From: Flavobacterium lipolyticum
GTDB lineage: Bacteria; Bacteroidota; Bacteroidia; Flavobacteriales; Flavobacteriaceae
Assembly (NCBI RefSeq): GCF_020905335.1
Contig: NZ_JAJJMN010000001.1
Location: 1,860,001 to 1,924,000 of the forward strand
Reading direction: 5' to 3'
Length of the DNA stretch: 64,000 bases
Below the pieces are notes generated by a model, which made no database searches, was not told where the DNA came from, and saw only the letters and a program-made list of their open reading frames with translations. Below, piece by piece: positions 40,958 to 50,671 of this stretch. The translations under genes and the position numbers were made by a program. Position 1 is the first letter of the stretch; each line of letters opens with the position of its first letter.

Positions 40958-42451
40958 ATGTCTATTAAGTCAGTAGCAGCAAAATTATTTGCCAGCACCA
41001 TATATTATCAAACTAAGGCTTGGGCCAATAAACCGGTCGAAACCCAACAAGTTGTATTTAAGAGTTTAATACACAGTGCCAAAGAAACTCAGTTTGGAAA
41101 AGATCATCATTTTGATAAGATAAAAACAGTTCATGATTTTAGAAAACGCGTGCCTGTTCGGGATTATGAAGATTTAAAGCCCTACATCGATAAGGTGAGA
41201 ATGGGGGAAAAAAACATTCTTTGGAAAGGAAAACCGCTTTATTTTGCTAAAACTTCCGGGACAACTTCCGGAGCCAAATACATTCCGCTTACCAAAGAGT
41301 CAATGCCTTTTCATATTGAAGCATCCAGAAATGCGATTCTGCATTACATTTATGAAACTGGAAATGCTGATTTTGTTGATGGTAAAATGATTTTCCTTCA
41401 GGGAAGTCCTATTTTAATTGAAAAATACGGAATCAAATTTGGAAGATTGTCAGGCATAGGGGCACATTTTGTACCAAAATATCTTCAAAAAAACCGAATG
41501 CCATCCTGGGAAACCAATTGTATTGAAGACTGGGAAACTAAGATTGACGCCATTGTTGAGGAAACGATTGAACAGGATATGACTATTATTTCGGGAATTC
41601 CGTCATGGGTCCAGATGTATTTTGAGCGTTTACAGGAAAAAAGTGGCGGTAAGAAAATCACGGATTTGTTTAAAAACTTTCAATTGTTTATTTATGGAGG
41701 TGTAAATTACGAGCCGTATCGTGCCAAGTTTGAAAATCTGATGGGAAGAAAGGTAGATAGTATTGAACTGTTTCCCGCTTCAGAAGGCTTTTTCGCGTAT
41801 CAGGATTCTCAAAAAGAAAAAGGGATGCTGCTGTTGCTGAACTCGGGAATTTTTTACGAATTTATCAAAGCAGATGAATTTTTTGAACCAAATCCAAAAA
41901 GTCTGACCATTGGAGAAGTAGAGACAGGTGTTAACTATGCTTTGATTATTTCGACAAATGCGGGGCTCTGGCGTTATAATATTGGAGATACAGTACAGTT
42001 TACTTCCTTATTTCCACACAAAGTTATTGTTTCGGGTCGAATCAAACACTTTATTTCAGCTTTTGGAGAACATGTGATTGCAAACGAGGTCGAAAATGCG
42101 ATGAAAGAAGCCACGCAAGGAACCAAAGTTGTAATTAATGAGTTTACAGTTGCCCCTCAAATAAACCCTTCAAATGGATTACCGTACCATGAATGGCTGA
42201 TTGAATTTGAAACAGAACCCGAAAATATGGACGCTTTTGCAGAAGCAATTGACAGTTCGATGCGAAAACAAAATATTTATTACGATGATTTGATTACAGG
42301 AAATGTTTTGCGTAAAGTTGTGGTAAGTAAAGTTTCCAAAAACGGATTTCAGGACTATATGAAGTCACAAGGAAAATTAGGAGGACAGAATAAAATCCCA
42401 AGATTATCAAATAATAGAGATATTGCTGATAATTTAAAAGTAAAAATATAA
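40958..42451 (+). CDS. GH3 family acyl-adenylate synthetase-like protein
   Basis: A 497-aa protein of the GH3 (auxin-responsive promoter) family. The ATP/AMP motif is TSGTTSGAKYIPLTKESM (about 102-119), and the C-terminal part has RYNIGDTVQF and SGRIKHFISAFGEHV. In plants GH3 enzymes conjugate amino acids to hormone acids; the role of the bacterial branch is unknown. Acyl activation by adenylation is what the motifs support. Second gene of the operon starting at 40446. Confidence 0.88.
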   Translation: MSIKSVAAKLFASTIYYQTKAWANKPVETQQVVFKSLIHSAKETQFGKDHHFDKIKTVHDFRKRVPVRDYEDLKPYIDKVRMGEKNILWKGKPLYFAKTSGTTSGAKYIPLTKESMPFHIEASRNAILHYIYETGNADFVDGKMIFLQGSPILIEKYGIKFGRLSGIGAHFVPKYLQKNRMPSWETNCIEDWETKIDAIVEETIEQDMTIISGIPSWVQMYFERLQEKSGGKKITDLFKNFQLFIYGGVNYEPYRAKFENLMGRKVDSIELFPASEGFFAYQDSQKEKGMLLLLNSGIFYEFIKADEFFEPNPKSLTIGEVETGVNYALIISTNAGLWRYNIGDTVQFTSLFPHKVIVSGRIKHFISAFGEHVIANEVENAMKEATQGTKVVINEFTVAPQINPSNGLPYHEWLIEFETEPENMDAFAEAIDSSMRKQNIYYDDLITGNVLRKVVVSKVSKNGFQDYMKSQGKLGGQNKIPRLSNNRDIADNLKVKI

Positions 42452-42571
42452 TGAAACAACAGTTTAGTAACACTGATGTTTTATGAAAGTATAGGTTTTA
42501 ATTACTACTTTCGTTGATTGAAGAATACAAATTAAATCTTCTTCCTAAGAAGATTTTAAAATAAAATAAGC

Positions 42572-44251
42572 ATGAAAGAAACCAAACATATATCAAGATC
42601 AAGAGCACAGGAATCGTCTGCCGCTATAGAAAAAATGTATATTACGATGCGTCACTTATTCAACCGTGGTTTTTATAAACCAATGGGAGTTTCAGGAGAT
42701 AGCTTACGTGAATCATTACTGGCATTACGTCCGGAGATATACGGAAATATAGGGGAAGAAAAAGTAGAACTTAATGGTCTTTTATACGTAATAGAACGTC
42801 TTCCGATAGGAATCGAGCAATGTCGTTTCATTAATTTAACTTCAGACGAAGGATATTCTAAATCACATTTTCAACCTATTGTTCCTCCAAAAAGAAGAAG
42901 AAACTGTTATCGTATTGATGAGGAGCAAATGAATGTTGAAATCACTCGCGGGCGATCAGACATTTATGATATTCTGACGCATTTGACTTTTATTTTCATC
43001 GAATCACATAAAATTAAAAACAGAGTTTTATTAGATGATGGAGGAGAGGTTTCCCGCGATTGGATGAAATTAGAACAAGCCGTATTGCAAACCAAGAAGC
43101 TTTCTCAAATAGAGAAAGAAAAAGCAATTTCGCATGTTGCTAATATTCTGGCAAGAACTTTTGAAGAAGTTTTAGACATTTATGACGCTTTTGGATCAGA
43201 GAATGCTCCAGATCGTTTCCTTCACGTTATTTACTGGTTAGGAAAACTGGCGATTGAAGAAGTGATTGACAATAATAAACGTACTATTACTTTTAGTCCA
43301 GTTTTAAGAGAACGTTTAGGGCACCATATTCACGGTGAAATCTGGGCAACGAACATCAAGGAAGTTCTTAAGGCAAACAATCTGTTAAAACGTCCAATTC
43401 ATGTGATTAGTGCAAATATGCACAGTGTGATGAATTCAATTTTTGCAACACCGTTGTTGAAAACAAAATTCAAGGAGAAGTCTGATTTTTATATTTATGA
43501 AGAGTTAAGTAAATCAGGTGCCAAAGAAATTAGAGGAGTTGTAGAAGAGCTGGCGTTAAAAAACGGAATGATTTCGCTGCCGGATAGCTCTGGAACGAAT
43601 ATCGATGTTCAGATTTTTGATACGGCTAAAATTGACTGGGGAAAAACAGCCTTCCCAAAAGCAAAATTAGAAGAAGAAAAACCGGTTATTATTGTAATGG
43701 ATTATGCATTTGGAGAACAGGCGTATGAAACGATTGATGAACTTTTGAAACCGTATAAAAAAGATACCTTATTGAACGTAAAATCGGTTTCGATAATGGG
43801 TAAAGCCGGAATTCTGGAAGGTGGAAAAGGAGATATTATGATTCCTACTGCACACATAAATGAAGGAACTGCGGATAATTATTTCTTTGAAAATGAATTA
43901 ACAGGAGCCATGTTTGAAGGAAATGATATTGCTGTTTTTGAAGGAGCTATGGTTACTGTTTTAGGAACATCATTGCAGAACAGAGATTTGTTGAAATTTT
44001 TCCACGAATCTACCTGGGGTGTAATTGGTCTTGAAATGGAAGGTTCTTATTATCAGAAAGCGATTCAGTCTGCTTCAAAAATCAGAAAAAGTGTGCCACA
44101 TGATATTAAAGTTCGCTATGCTTATTATGCATCAGATAACCCATTGGAAACAGGTAGCACATTAGCTTCAGGTGGATTAGGTACAACCGGTGTAAAACCA
44201 ACGTATTTGATTACCATTAAAATTTTAGAGCAGATTTTCAACGTAAAATAA
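42572..44251 (+). CDS. DUF6909-like protein with phosphorylase-like C-terminus
   Basis: A 559-aa soluble protein. The N-terminal 300 residues are all-helical and match nothing I know (MRHLFNRGFYKPMGVSGDSL). The C-terminal part has features of nucleoside phosphorylases: SIMGKAGILEGGKGDIMIP (about 412), NEGTADNYFFENEL, and GVIGLEMEGSYYQKA (about 485), the last like the LEMEG/DMES ribose-site motif. I recall it as DUF6909 in Flavobacteriia. It may process nucleosides or nucleotides; that is inferred. It sits at the head of the polysaccharide locus with only 9 nt to the Wzz-like gene. Confidence 0.72.
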   Translation: MKETKHISRSRAQESSAAIEKMYITMRHLFNRGFYKPMGVSGDSLRESLLALRPEIYGNIGEEKVELNGLLYVIERLPIGIEQCRFINLTSDEGYSKSHFQPIVPPKRRRNCYRIDEEQMNVEITRGRSDIYDILTHLTFIFIESHKIKNRVLLDDGGEVSRDWMKLEQAVLQTKKLSQIEKEKAISHVANILARTFEEVLDIYDAFGSENAPDRFLHVIYWLGKLAIEEVIDNNKRTITFSPVLRERLGHHIHGEIWATNIKEVLKANNLLKRPIHVISANMHSVMNSIFATPLLKTKFKEKSDFYIYEELSKSGAKEIRGVVEELALKNGMISLPDSSGTNIDVQIFDTAKIDWGKTAFPKAKLEEEKPVIIVMDYAFGEQAYETIDELLKPYKKDTLLNVKSVSIMGKAGILEGGKGDIMIPTAHINEGTADNYFFENELTGAMFEGNDIAVFEGAMVTVLGTSLQNRDLLKFFHESTWGVIGLEMEGSYYQKAIQSASKIRKSVPHDIKVRYAYYASDNPLETGSTLASGGLGTTGVKPTYLITIKILEQIFNVK

Positions 44252-44260
44252 AACTTATAA

Positions 44261-45241
44261 ATGAGTACAAAAGTATCCCAAAATCAAGAGGATCAGGAGA
44301 TTGACTTAGCCTTAATTTCAAAAAAAGTAAACCATTTTTTTCAGAGAATTGATACCTCTATTTTTAGGGCTATTCAGTTTTTTATTCGAAACTGGATTTT
44401 GGCAGCAGTACTCATTTTGTTAGGTTTTTTGGCGGGATGGTATTTTGATGCCAATCGAGAATCGTATGATAATAAAATTATAGTTGCACCAAATTTTGGA
44501 AGTGTAGATTATTTATATGCAAAAATTGACTTAATTGATGCAAAGATTGCTTCCGGAGATACTGTTTTCTTAAAAAATATTGTTGGAATCTCAAAGCCAA
44601 AAATAATTTCAAAAATTGAAATTAAACCAATCTCGGATGCTTTTAAATTTGTAGAAGATAAAGAACAAAATTTTGATCTTATAAAATTAATGGCCGAAGA
44701 TGGTGATATCAATAAAGTATTAGTAGACAACGTTACAAGTAAAAACTATACTTTTCATACGATTTCATTTATTTCTAAAGAATTAGTAGATGATAAAGAA
44801 GTTATAGAGCCGTTATTAAAATACTTAAATAATTCGGAATATTTTAGTTCGATTCAAAAAATAGGATTCAAGAATTTAGAACAGCAAATTGCTCAAAATG
44901 ATACCATTATTGCTCAGATAGACCATGTTTTGAAAGGGTTCTCCAGCACAGTAAAAAATACTGGCAGAAATGATAAATTGGTATATTATAATGAGAATAC
45001 ACAATTAAATGATATTATTAAAACAAAACAGTATTTGGTTATTGAACAGGGAAAAAATAGGCTAAAATTAGTAAGTTCTGATAAAACGATTAAAGACATT
45101 AACGCTACTCTAAATATAAAAAATACAAAATCTGTCTTCGGAAAGTTAAAATTTATACTTCCCGTTTTATTTATTTTAATCTTCGTTTTTATTTATCTTT
45201 TTAAGGCATTTTATAAAAAACAGTTTCAAAAAAGCCTTTAG
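44261..45241 (+). CDS. Wzz-like polysaccharide chain-length protein
   Basis: A 326-aa protein. One membrane span near the N-terminus (NWILAAVLILLGFLAGWYF, about 44-62) and one near the C-terminus (ILPVLFILIFVFIYLF, about 299-315) enclose a 235-aa periplasmic region. This is the Wzz/polysaccharide co-polymerase shape, which sets O-antigen or capsule length. No clear PxxP motif was seen at the second span, so the family label is tentative. First gene of the AT-rich polysaccharide block. Confidence 0.72.
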   Translation: MSTKVSQNQEDQEIDLALISKKVNHFFQRIDTSIFRAIQFFIRNWILAAVLILLGFLAGWYFDANRESYDNKIIVAPNFGSVDYLYAKIDLIDAKIASGDTVFLKNIVGISKPKIISKIEIKPISDAFKFVEDKEQNFDLIKLMAEDGDINKVLVDNVTSKNYTFHTISFISKELVDDKEVIEPLLKYLNNSEYFSSIQKIGFKNLEQQIAQNDTIIAQIDHVLKGFSSTVKNTGRNDKLVYYNENTQLNDIIKTKQYLVIEQGKNRLKLVSSDKTIKDINATLNIKNTKSVFGKLKFILPVLFILIFVFIYLFKAFYKKQFQKSL

Positions 45242-45257
45242 AATCAACACTAAAAAA

Positions 45258-46544
45258 ATGGTTAAAAGTAAATTTTCGGAAACTATTGTTGCAAATAAAA
45301 GGCATATCAATTCTTCCTTTTTTTTGTTTTCGATTAATTTCGTCAATTTTATTTATCCATTGTTGATTTCTCCCATAATTATTAAAAAATGTGGGCTCGA
45401 AGGTTTTGGATTAGTCATTTTATTTCAGTCTATTTTTATTTTTATTGCTTCAATTACAGATTACGGTTTTAACATTAATGCGACAAGGGAAATTACATTA
45501 AATGAGAGAAATAAAGAATTTGTAAACAGACATTTTTTTACCATAGGTTATACCAAAGTAATTCTATTTATAGTAGCTGTCTTATTTTCACTCGTTATAT
45601 ACACCTTTTTACCGAAGGCAAATGAGTATTCATTTTTATATTTTTCTTCATTTTTAATATTGATCGGTAGGGCTTTTAATCCATTGTGGATTCTCAGGGC
45701 GTTGCATAAAATGAAATATTTTTTCTATTTTTTTATACTCTTCAAACTAATAAGTTTTTTAATCATTTACTTTTTTCTCAATGATATAAACAATTTGTTT
45801 TTAATAAATTTAACTATTGGACTATCTGATTTTTTAACTTGTTTTTTTTCAGTTATTGTTCTGTTTTCTAAAATGAAATGGCATTTTTATAAACCAAATG
45901 TTTTGGTCGTTAAAAATGAAATCACAGCAGGTTTTGCAATTTTTATTCAAGTAATTTCTATAAATGCAAATGCTTATTTGAACCCTATGATTTTGGGGCT
46001 ATTTGTAAATGAATATGCATTAGGAATTTACTGTGTAGTTGAAAAAATTATATTATTGGTTAAATTTTGTGGTTCTTTTGTAATTCAAAGTATTTTTCCA
46101 AAAGCTTGTGAATTAGCAGCCAAAAGTCTCTTAGATTATAAATTATTAGCTCAGAAGTTATTTTTATTCTTACTAATTTCAATGATTATTGCTGGGGTAT
46201 TTTTAACTGGTTTTTCAGATCTGATTGTTTCCTATTTTTTAAAAACCAACAGATTGCCGTGTAGTAAATTTTTAATTTACAGTGCCTGGATTCCTTTTGT
46301 AGTGGCTATAAATATGGTTCCGTATATGACATTTATGGTTTTTAATAAACAAAAAAAAGTAACATTTATTATGATATTTTCTGTATTATTGAATGTTGTA
46401 GTCAATGGAATATTATCAAAAAAGTTCGGAATCTATGGTATGGCTACTGGAATTTACATTACGGAGATGTTTATTTCAATATCTTTATGGATAATTTTAG
46501 TATTTCAATTCCCAAAACTTAATTTTTTTAAAAATGATAAATAA
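45258..46544 (+). CDS. Oligosaccharide flippase (Wzx-type, MOP superfamily)
   Basis: A 428-aa protein with about 12 membrane spans. The N-terminus (FLFSINFVNFIYPLLISPIIIKKCGLEGFGLVIL) and a mid-protein AGFAIFIQVISINANAYLNPMIL segment are typical of Wzx flippases, which move lipid-linked sugar repeats across the inner membrane. Overlaps the next gene by 11 bp. Confidence 0.88.
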   Translation: MVKSKFSETIVANKRHINSSFFLFSINFVNFIYPLLISPIIIKKCGLEGFGLVILFQSIFIFIASITDYGFNINATREITLNERNKEFVNRHFFTIGYTKVILFIVAVLFSLVIYTFLPKANEYSFLYFSSFLILIGRAFNPLWILRALHKMKYFFYFFILFKLISFLIIYFFLNDINNLFLINLTIGLSDFLTCFFSVIVLFSKMKWHFYKPNVLVVKNEITAGFAIFIQVISINANAYLNPMILGLFVNEYALGIYCVVEKIILLVKFCGSFVIQSIFPKACELAAKSLLDYKLLAQKLFLFLLISMIIAGVFLTGFSDLIVSYFLKTNRLPCSKFLIYSAWIPFVVAINMVPYMTFMVFNKQKKVTFIMIFSVLLNVVVNGILSKKFGIYGMATGIYITEMFISISLWIILVFQFPKLNFFKNDK

Positions 46545-47067
46545 GCTCAATATTGGTTGTGGAAATGATATTAAAAAAGGATTCGTTAATTTAGATATTT
46601 CGCAATTACCCGGTGTTGATGTAGTTTGTGATATCGAAAATAATAAACTTCCGTTTGAAGATAATTTTTTTGAATATATTTTATGTAATGATGTTTTAGA
46701 ACATGTAGAGTATATAAAGGTTTTAAAAGAAATTCATCGAATTTTAAAGCCAGGAGGAATTGTAGAAATTAGAGTTCCCCATTTTACATCCAGTAACAAT
46801 TTTATAGATCCTACGCATAAAAAAATGTTTTCATTTAGAACCTTTAGTTTTTTTATTGATAACATTCGATATGAACGTAATTATTATTTTGATTTTAAGT
46901 TTAGCGAAATGTTGTATTCAAAAATAACGTTTATGCGCAAAAACCCTTTAAATTGGCCTTTTTTTATTTGGGTGAATATCAACGATACAACTAGAAAAAT
47001 ATATGAAGAAACATTCTTTCGTAATTTAGCGCCAGCTTATAATGTTGAGGTTAAACTTAAAAAGTAA
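46534..47067 (+). CDS. SAM-dependent methyltransferase in the polysaccharide locus
   Basis: A 177-aa class I methyltransferase. Motif I is KLNIGCGNDIKKGFVNLDI (about 4-22), followed by CDIENNKLPFEDNFFEYILCNDVLEHV and LKPGGIVEIRVPHF. Probably decorates a sugar or lipid-linked intermediate of the pathway; the substrate is not known. It overlaps the flippase gene and precedes the first polymerase-like gene. Confidence 0.85.
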   Translation: MINKLNIGCGNDIKKGFVNLDISQLPGVDVVCDIENNKLPFEDNFFEYILCNDVLEHVEYIKVLKEIHRILKPGGIVEIRVPHFTSSNNFIDPTHKKMFSFRTFSFFIDNIRYERNYYFDFKFSEMLYSKITFMRKNPLNWPFFIWVNINDTTRKIYEETFFRNLAPAYNVEVKLKK

Positions 47068-47107
47068 AAAAATAGATATTCAATTTATAAATCGATTTTA
47101 GTAGAAA

Positions 47108-48349
47108 GTGAAAATAAACAAAAACAATCTTAGACTGATTTTAACAGTTTGTTTGATTACGTTTTGTATTCAGACACCAGATGTTAAATTAGGATTTGTA
47201 AAATTTTCTGAACTTTTATTGTTATTAGTAGCTCCATTTCTTTTAAAAAAACCTATTAATAAGTTTATATTTTACTTTTTTGTTTTTTTTACTATTGAGG
47301 CGATATTAGGGCTTATAATTACTTCAACACATCATTTTGATGTCCTTGGACCATCGAAATTTAAAGCACCTTATGTTATTACGATTGCACGATATCTTGA
47401 ATTAGTATCATGTATTAGTTTGTCCATTATTACATTTCGATTGTTTAAAAATAATGAAGATCAATCTAAAAAAATAATTGATTATTTAGTGAATTGGAAT
47501 ATTCTAATTACTGCTTTCTTTTTTTTTCTTTATATATTAGTCAAAATAGGGGTACTACCCATATATAGTAGTATTGTCATTTATGATAATGATAGGTTGA
47601 GAGGTCTTTACAACGAAGGAGGGCCTTTTGGATTAATGCTTTCTTTTATTTTTATACTTTCTTTTTTTCAGAAAAAGTCCAGGTATCGGTTTTTTAAGCA
47701 GTTTTTTTTATTTATAATTATTGCCTTTTTTGCCAGATCTAAGGCGGGAATTTTATTTTCTGTTATTTGGATTGCCTTATTTAATTTTGAGATTTTAAAA
47801 AACAAATTAAGATTGGTTATTTTTCCATTAATATTTGTTTTTTTAGCAGGATTCTATTTTTTGTTTATGAATGTAAGCTCTATGTATGTTACAGAATTAA
47901 ACAGGGTAAAGCAATCGATTAAAGAACGGCCGAAAGATATTAATTTAATTTTAGGAAGGATTTCAGGTGTTTATATTGTTCCAAATATGGTAGAACAAAA
48001 TGCAGTTTTTGGAATAGGACTTGGAAATTATCCATTATTAAGAAATAATGCAGAGTACCGAACTTTTTTTCCGAAACCTCCTAAGAAATCTATAGATATT
48101 GATGCGCATGGATTTGGAGGAATTGTTGATATTATTGTAGAGATGGGAATTTTGGGTTTTTTCATTTTTATATTTATTGTTTATGGTATTTATTACGAAA
48201 TAAAAAGGATGAATAAGGGAATAGTTCTTGTAATAGGGTTTCTTCTTATTTATTGTTTTGGAGTACAGATTTATTTTTTATATCCATGGGTACTGTTGGC
48301 TATTATTTTAGCCTATCAAAATAATTATATAGATGAAATTAGTAATTGA
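47108..48349 (+). CDS. O-antigen polymerase/ligase-like membrane protein 1
   Basis: A 413-aa protein starting at GTG (47108). About ten to eleven membrane spans enclose a large periplasmic loop (about 285-345, PNMVEQNAVFGIGLGNYPLL). This loop pattern fits the Wzy/WaaL group, either polymerase or ligase. Overlaps the next GT gene by 17 bp. Confidence 0.78.
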   Translation: MKINKNNLRLILTVCLITFCIQTPDVKLGFVKFSELLLLLVAPFLLKKPINKFIFYFFVFFTIEAILGLIITSTHHFDVLGPSKFKAPYVITIARYLELVSCISLSIITFRLFKNNEDQSKKIIDYLVNWNILITAFFFFLYILVKIGVLPIYSSIVIYDNDRLRGLYNEGGPFGLMLSFIFILSFFQKKSRYRFFKQFFLFIIIAFFARSKAGILFSVIWIALFNFEILKNKLRLVIFPLIFVFLAGFYFLFMNVSSMYVTELNRVKQSIKERPKDINLILGRISGVYIVPNMVEQNAVFGIGLGNYPLLRNNAEYRTFFPKPPKKSIDIDAHGFGGIVDIIVEMGILGFFIFIFIVYGIYYEIKRMNKGIVLVIGFLLIYCFGVQIYFLYPWVLLAIILAYQNNYIDEISN

Positions 48350-49418
48350 TATTCGTTTAATAAATGCTTCTGGCATTGGAACGTATTTAAAGAACGTAAT
48401 CCCTGGAATTTTACAGAACTTTGATGAGGTTTTAGTTTTGGGTAATACCAAAGAAATTGAATATTTTGAGTGGAGTAAAAAGATAAAAATAATCGAATTT
48501 AATGCTAAAGTTTATTCTCTTAAAGAACAGTTTCAATACCCAAAAATAATTCCGAGTTGCGATGTTTTATGGTGTCCACATTTTAATACGCCGCTTTTAC
48601 CAGTAAAAGCTCAAAAAACAGTAACAACAATTCATGATGTATATCATTTAACAAGTGAAGCTTCAATTTCACAGTTGAAGAGAAAATATGCGAGGATTTT
48701 ATTTCAAAATGCAGTTAAAAAAGCAAGTTTAATTTTTACAGTTTCAGAGTTTTCAAAAACCGAAATTTTGAAATATACCAAAGCTGATTCTCAAAAAATA
48801 GATGTGGTATATTGTGGTGTAAATAAACTATTATTCGAAAATTCAGAAGCAAAGCATGATTTTAAACTTCCAGACAATTATATTCTATATGTTGGAAATA
48901 TAAAACCACATAAAAATTTAATTGTTTTATTAAAAGCTTATAACGCTTTATCAGAAGAGTTTAGATTAAAGTATAAATTGGTTTTTATAGGTAAGAAAGA
49001 TGGATTTTTGACTCAAGATAATGATATTCATAGTTTTATAAAGAATAATAATCTACAAAAAGATATTACATTTACGGGTTATGTAAATGATTCTGAGATT
49101 CCGCATATCTATCATAATGCAAATCTATTTGTATTTCCTTCACTCTATGAAGGTTTTGGGTTACCCATTCTTGAGGCACTTGCAACTGGAACAAAAGTGT
49201 TAAGTTCAAATGCAGCAAGTTTACCGGAAATAGGTGGAGAAGCGGTCGTTTATTTTGATCCAAAGGACGATGTTGGATTGGGAAAATTGATACAGGATAC
49301 TATTGTAGACTCATCAAAAGGTAAATTTTTGTCCGCTGAGGCACATAAACAGTTAGAGAAATTTACGTGGGAAAAATCGATTAAAAAGCATCTAAATGCT
49401 TTCAAAAAGTTAGAATGA
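48333..49418 (+). CDS. Glycosyltransferase family 4
   Basis: A 361-aa GT-B fold enzyme. The C-terminal half holds the family pattern: YVGNIKPHKNL (about 187), GYVNDSEIPHIYHNANLFVFPSLYEGFGLPILEALATG (about 248-285) with the E-x7-E donor-binding motif. It adds a sugar from a nucleotide donor on the cytoplasmic face. Overlaps both neighbours, a translationally coupled position. Confidence 0.92.
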   Translation: MKLVIDIRLINASGIGTYLKNVIPGILQNFDEVLVLGNTKEIEYFEWSKKIKIIEFNAKVYSLKEQFQYPKIIPSCDVLWCPHFNTPLLPVKAQKTVTTIHDVYHLTSEASISQLKRKYARILFQNAVKKASLIFTVSEFSKTEILKYTKADSQKIDVVYCGVNKLLFENSEAKHDFKLPDNYILYVGNIKPHKNLIVLLKAYNALSEEFRLKYKLVFIGKKDGFLTQDNDIHSFIKNNNLQKDITFTGYVNDSEIPHIYHNANLFVFPSLYEGFGLPILEALATGTKVLSSNAASLPEIGGEAVVYFDPKDDVGLGKLIQDTIVDSSKGKFLSAEAHKQLEKFTWEKSIKKHLNAFKKLE

Positions 49419-50671
49419 AGCAGTTAATTTTACAATATAACAAATCGGTCGTCTATTTTTTTTTAATAGCAGTAGCACTCTTTCCTATTTTACCAAAAGG
49501 AGTGGAAAGCATTTTAATGTTTGGTGGATTTTTATTTTCATTGTCTTATTTTATTTTCGAAGGAAAAAAATTCTGGAGCAAAGAAAAAACAATAGAGCTT
49601 TTATTATTCTCCTCTCTATTTCTAATTTTTGTTTTTTCATTGTTTTATACCATTGATATTAAGACAGGGACTAAATTTATAATACGACTTTTACCTTCTG
49701 TTTTATTTCCTGCAATTTTCCTGTTTAATAATACAGATCTTTTGAATGCTAAGAAATTTCAAGTAATTACAAATGTTTATTGCTTGGCTGTGGGCTTAAT
49801 TTTGTTTTTCTTGCATATAACGTTGTTTCATGAATTATACAATTCAAGTTTAAAGTTTTGGGATTTTAGACAACTTATCGAAAGCAAAATAGAAGTACAT
49901 GGAACTTATTTGGCAATGTGGATTGGTTTTGCGATAATTATTTTAGTGTATAAAATTAGAATTGAATCAAAAAAGTATTTTATCATTTTCATATTTTTAT
50001 TTATGGTAGGATATTTTTTCTATTGGCAATACATCATCGGATCCAGAATGCCTTTTGTGGCAACCATTATAGTTTGCTTTTTTTGTTTGTTTAAGAACGT
50101 AATACAAGTTACAATTGCCAGTGTCTTGTTAATTAGTTTGACGTTTATTTTAGTCTTTAAAGTAGATCGAATAGGAGAAAGATTTGAAAAACTAAAAAAT
50201 TACAAACTCTCTTTTCCAGAAGGGAAATATGAAGACAATTATCCTAATATTAGTAATGAACAGATTAGAAACGGAATTTATTTTTGTGGTTATGAAATCT
50301 CAAAAGCAGAACCAATTGTAGGTTATGGAGTAGGAGATGTTGATGCCAAATTGCAATCTTGTTATGATGAAAAATATAGAAATACAGATACTTATAAAGT
50401 TACCAGCTATAATTCGCACAATGAATATTTAAACATAATTTTGTCTTCGGGAATTTTAGGGCTTGTTTTATTTTTATTTTCACAGTATCTTCTTTTAAAA
50501 CGAGCATTTCATCATAAATTAGGGATTTATATTTCATTTGTATTTTTTATTTTCCTTAATTTTTCTTTTGAGAATATTTTAAGCAGACACGATGGAGTTA
50601 TCTTTTTTGGATTTTTTAATTCTTTATTATTTTTTCAAAAGAACAATTTAAATGAAAAAAGCATTAATTAG
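49415..50671 (+). CDS. O-antigen ligase-like membrane protein 2
   Basis: A 418-aa protein with about ten to twelve spans and a large periplasmic loop near 290-335 (ISKAEPIVGYGVGDVDAKL and YNSHNEYLNIILSSG). The H-N-E motif in the loop is a feature of the Wzy_C/WaaL family. A second gene of this type at 47108 suggests one polymerase and one ligase, but I cannot tell which is which. Overlaps the next gene by 20 bp. Confidence 0.82.
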   Translation: MKQLILQYNKSVVYFFLIAVALFPILPKGVESILMFGGFLFSLSYFIFEGKKFWSKEKTIELLLFSSLFLIFVFSLFYTIDIKTGTKFIIRLLPSVLFPAIFLFNNTDLLNAKKFQVITNVYCLAVGLILFFLHITLFHELYNSSLKFWDFRQLIESKIEVHGTYLAMWIGFAIIILVYKIRIESKKYFIIFIFLFMVGYFFYWQYIIGSRMPFVATIIVCFFCLFKNVIQVTIASVLLISLTFILVFKVDRIGERFEKLKNYKLSFPEGKYEDNYPNISNEQIRNGIYFCGYEISKAEPIVGYGVGDVDAKLQSCYDEKYRNTDTYKVTSYNSHNEYLNIILSSGILGLVLFLFSQYLLLKRAFHHKLGIYISFVFFIFLNFSFENILSRHDGVIFFGFFNSLLFFQKNNLNEKSIN

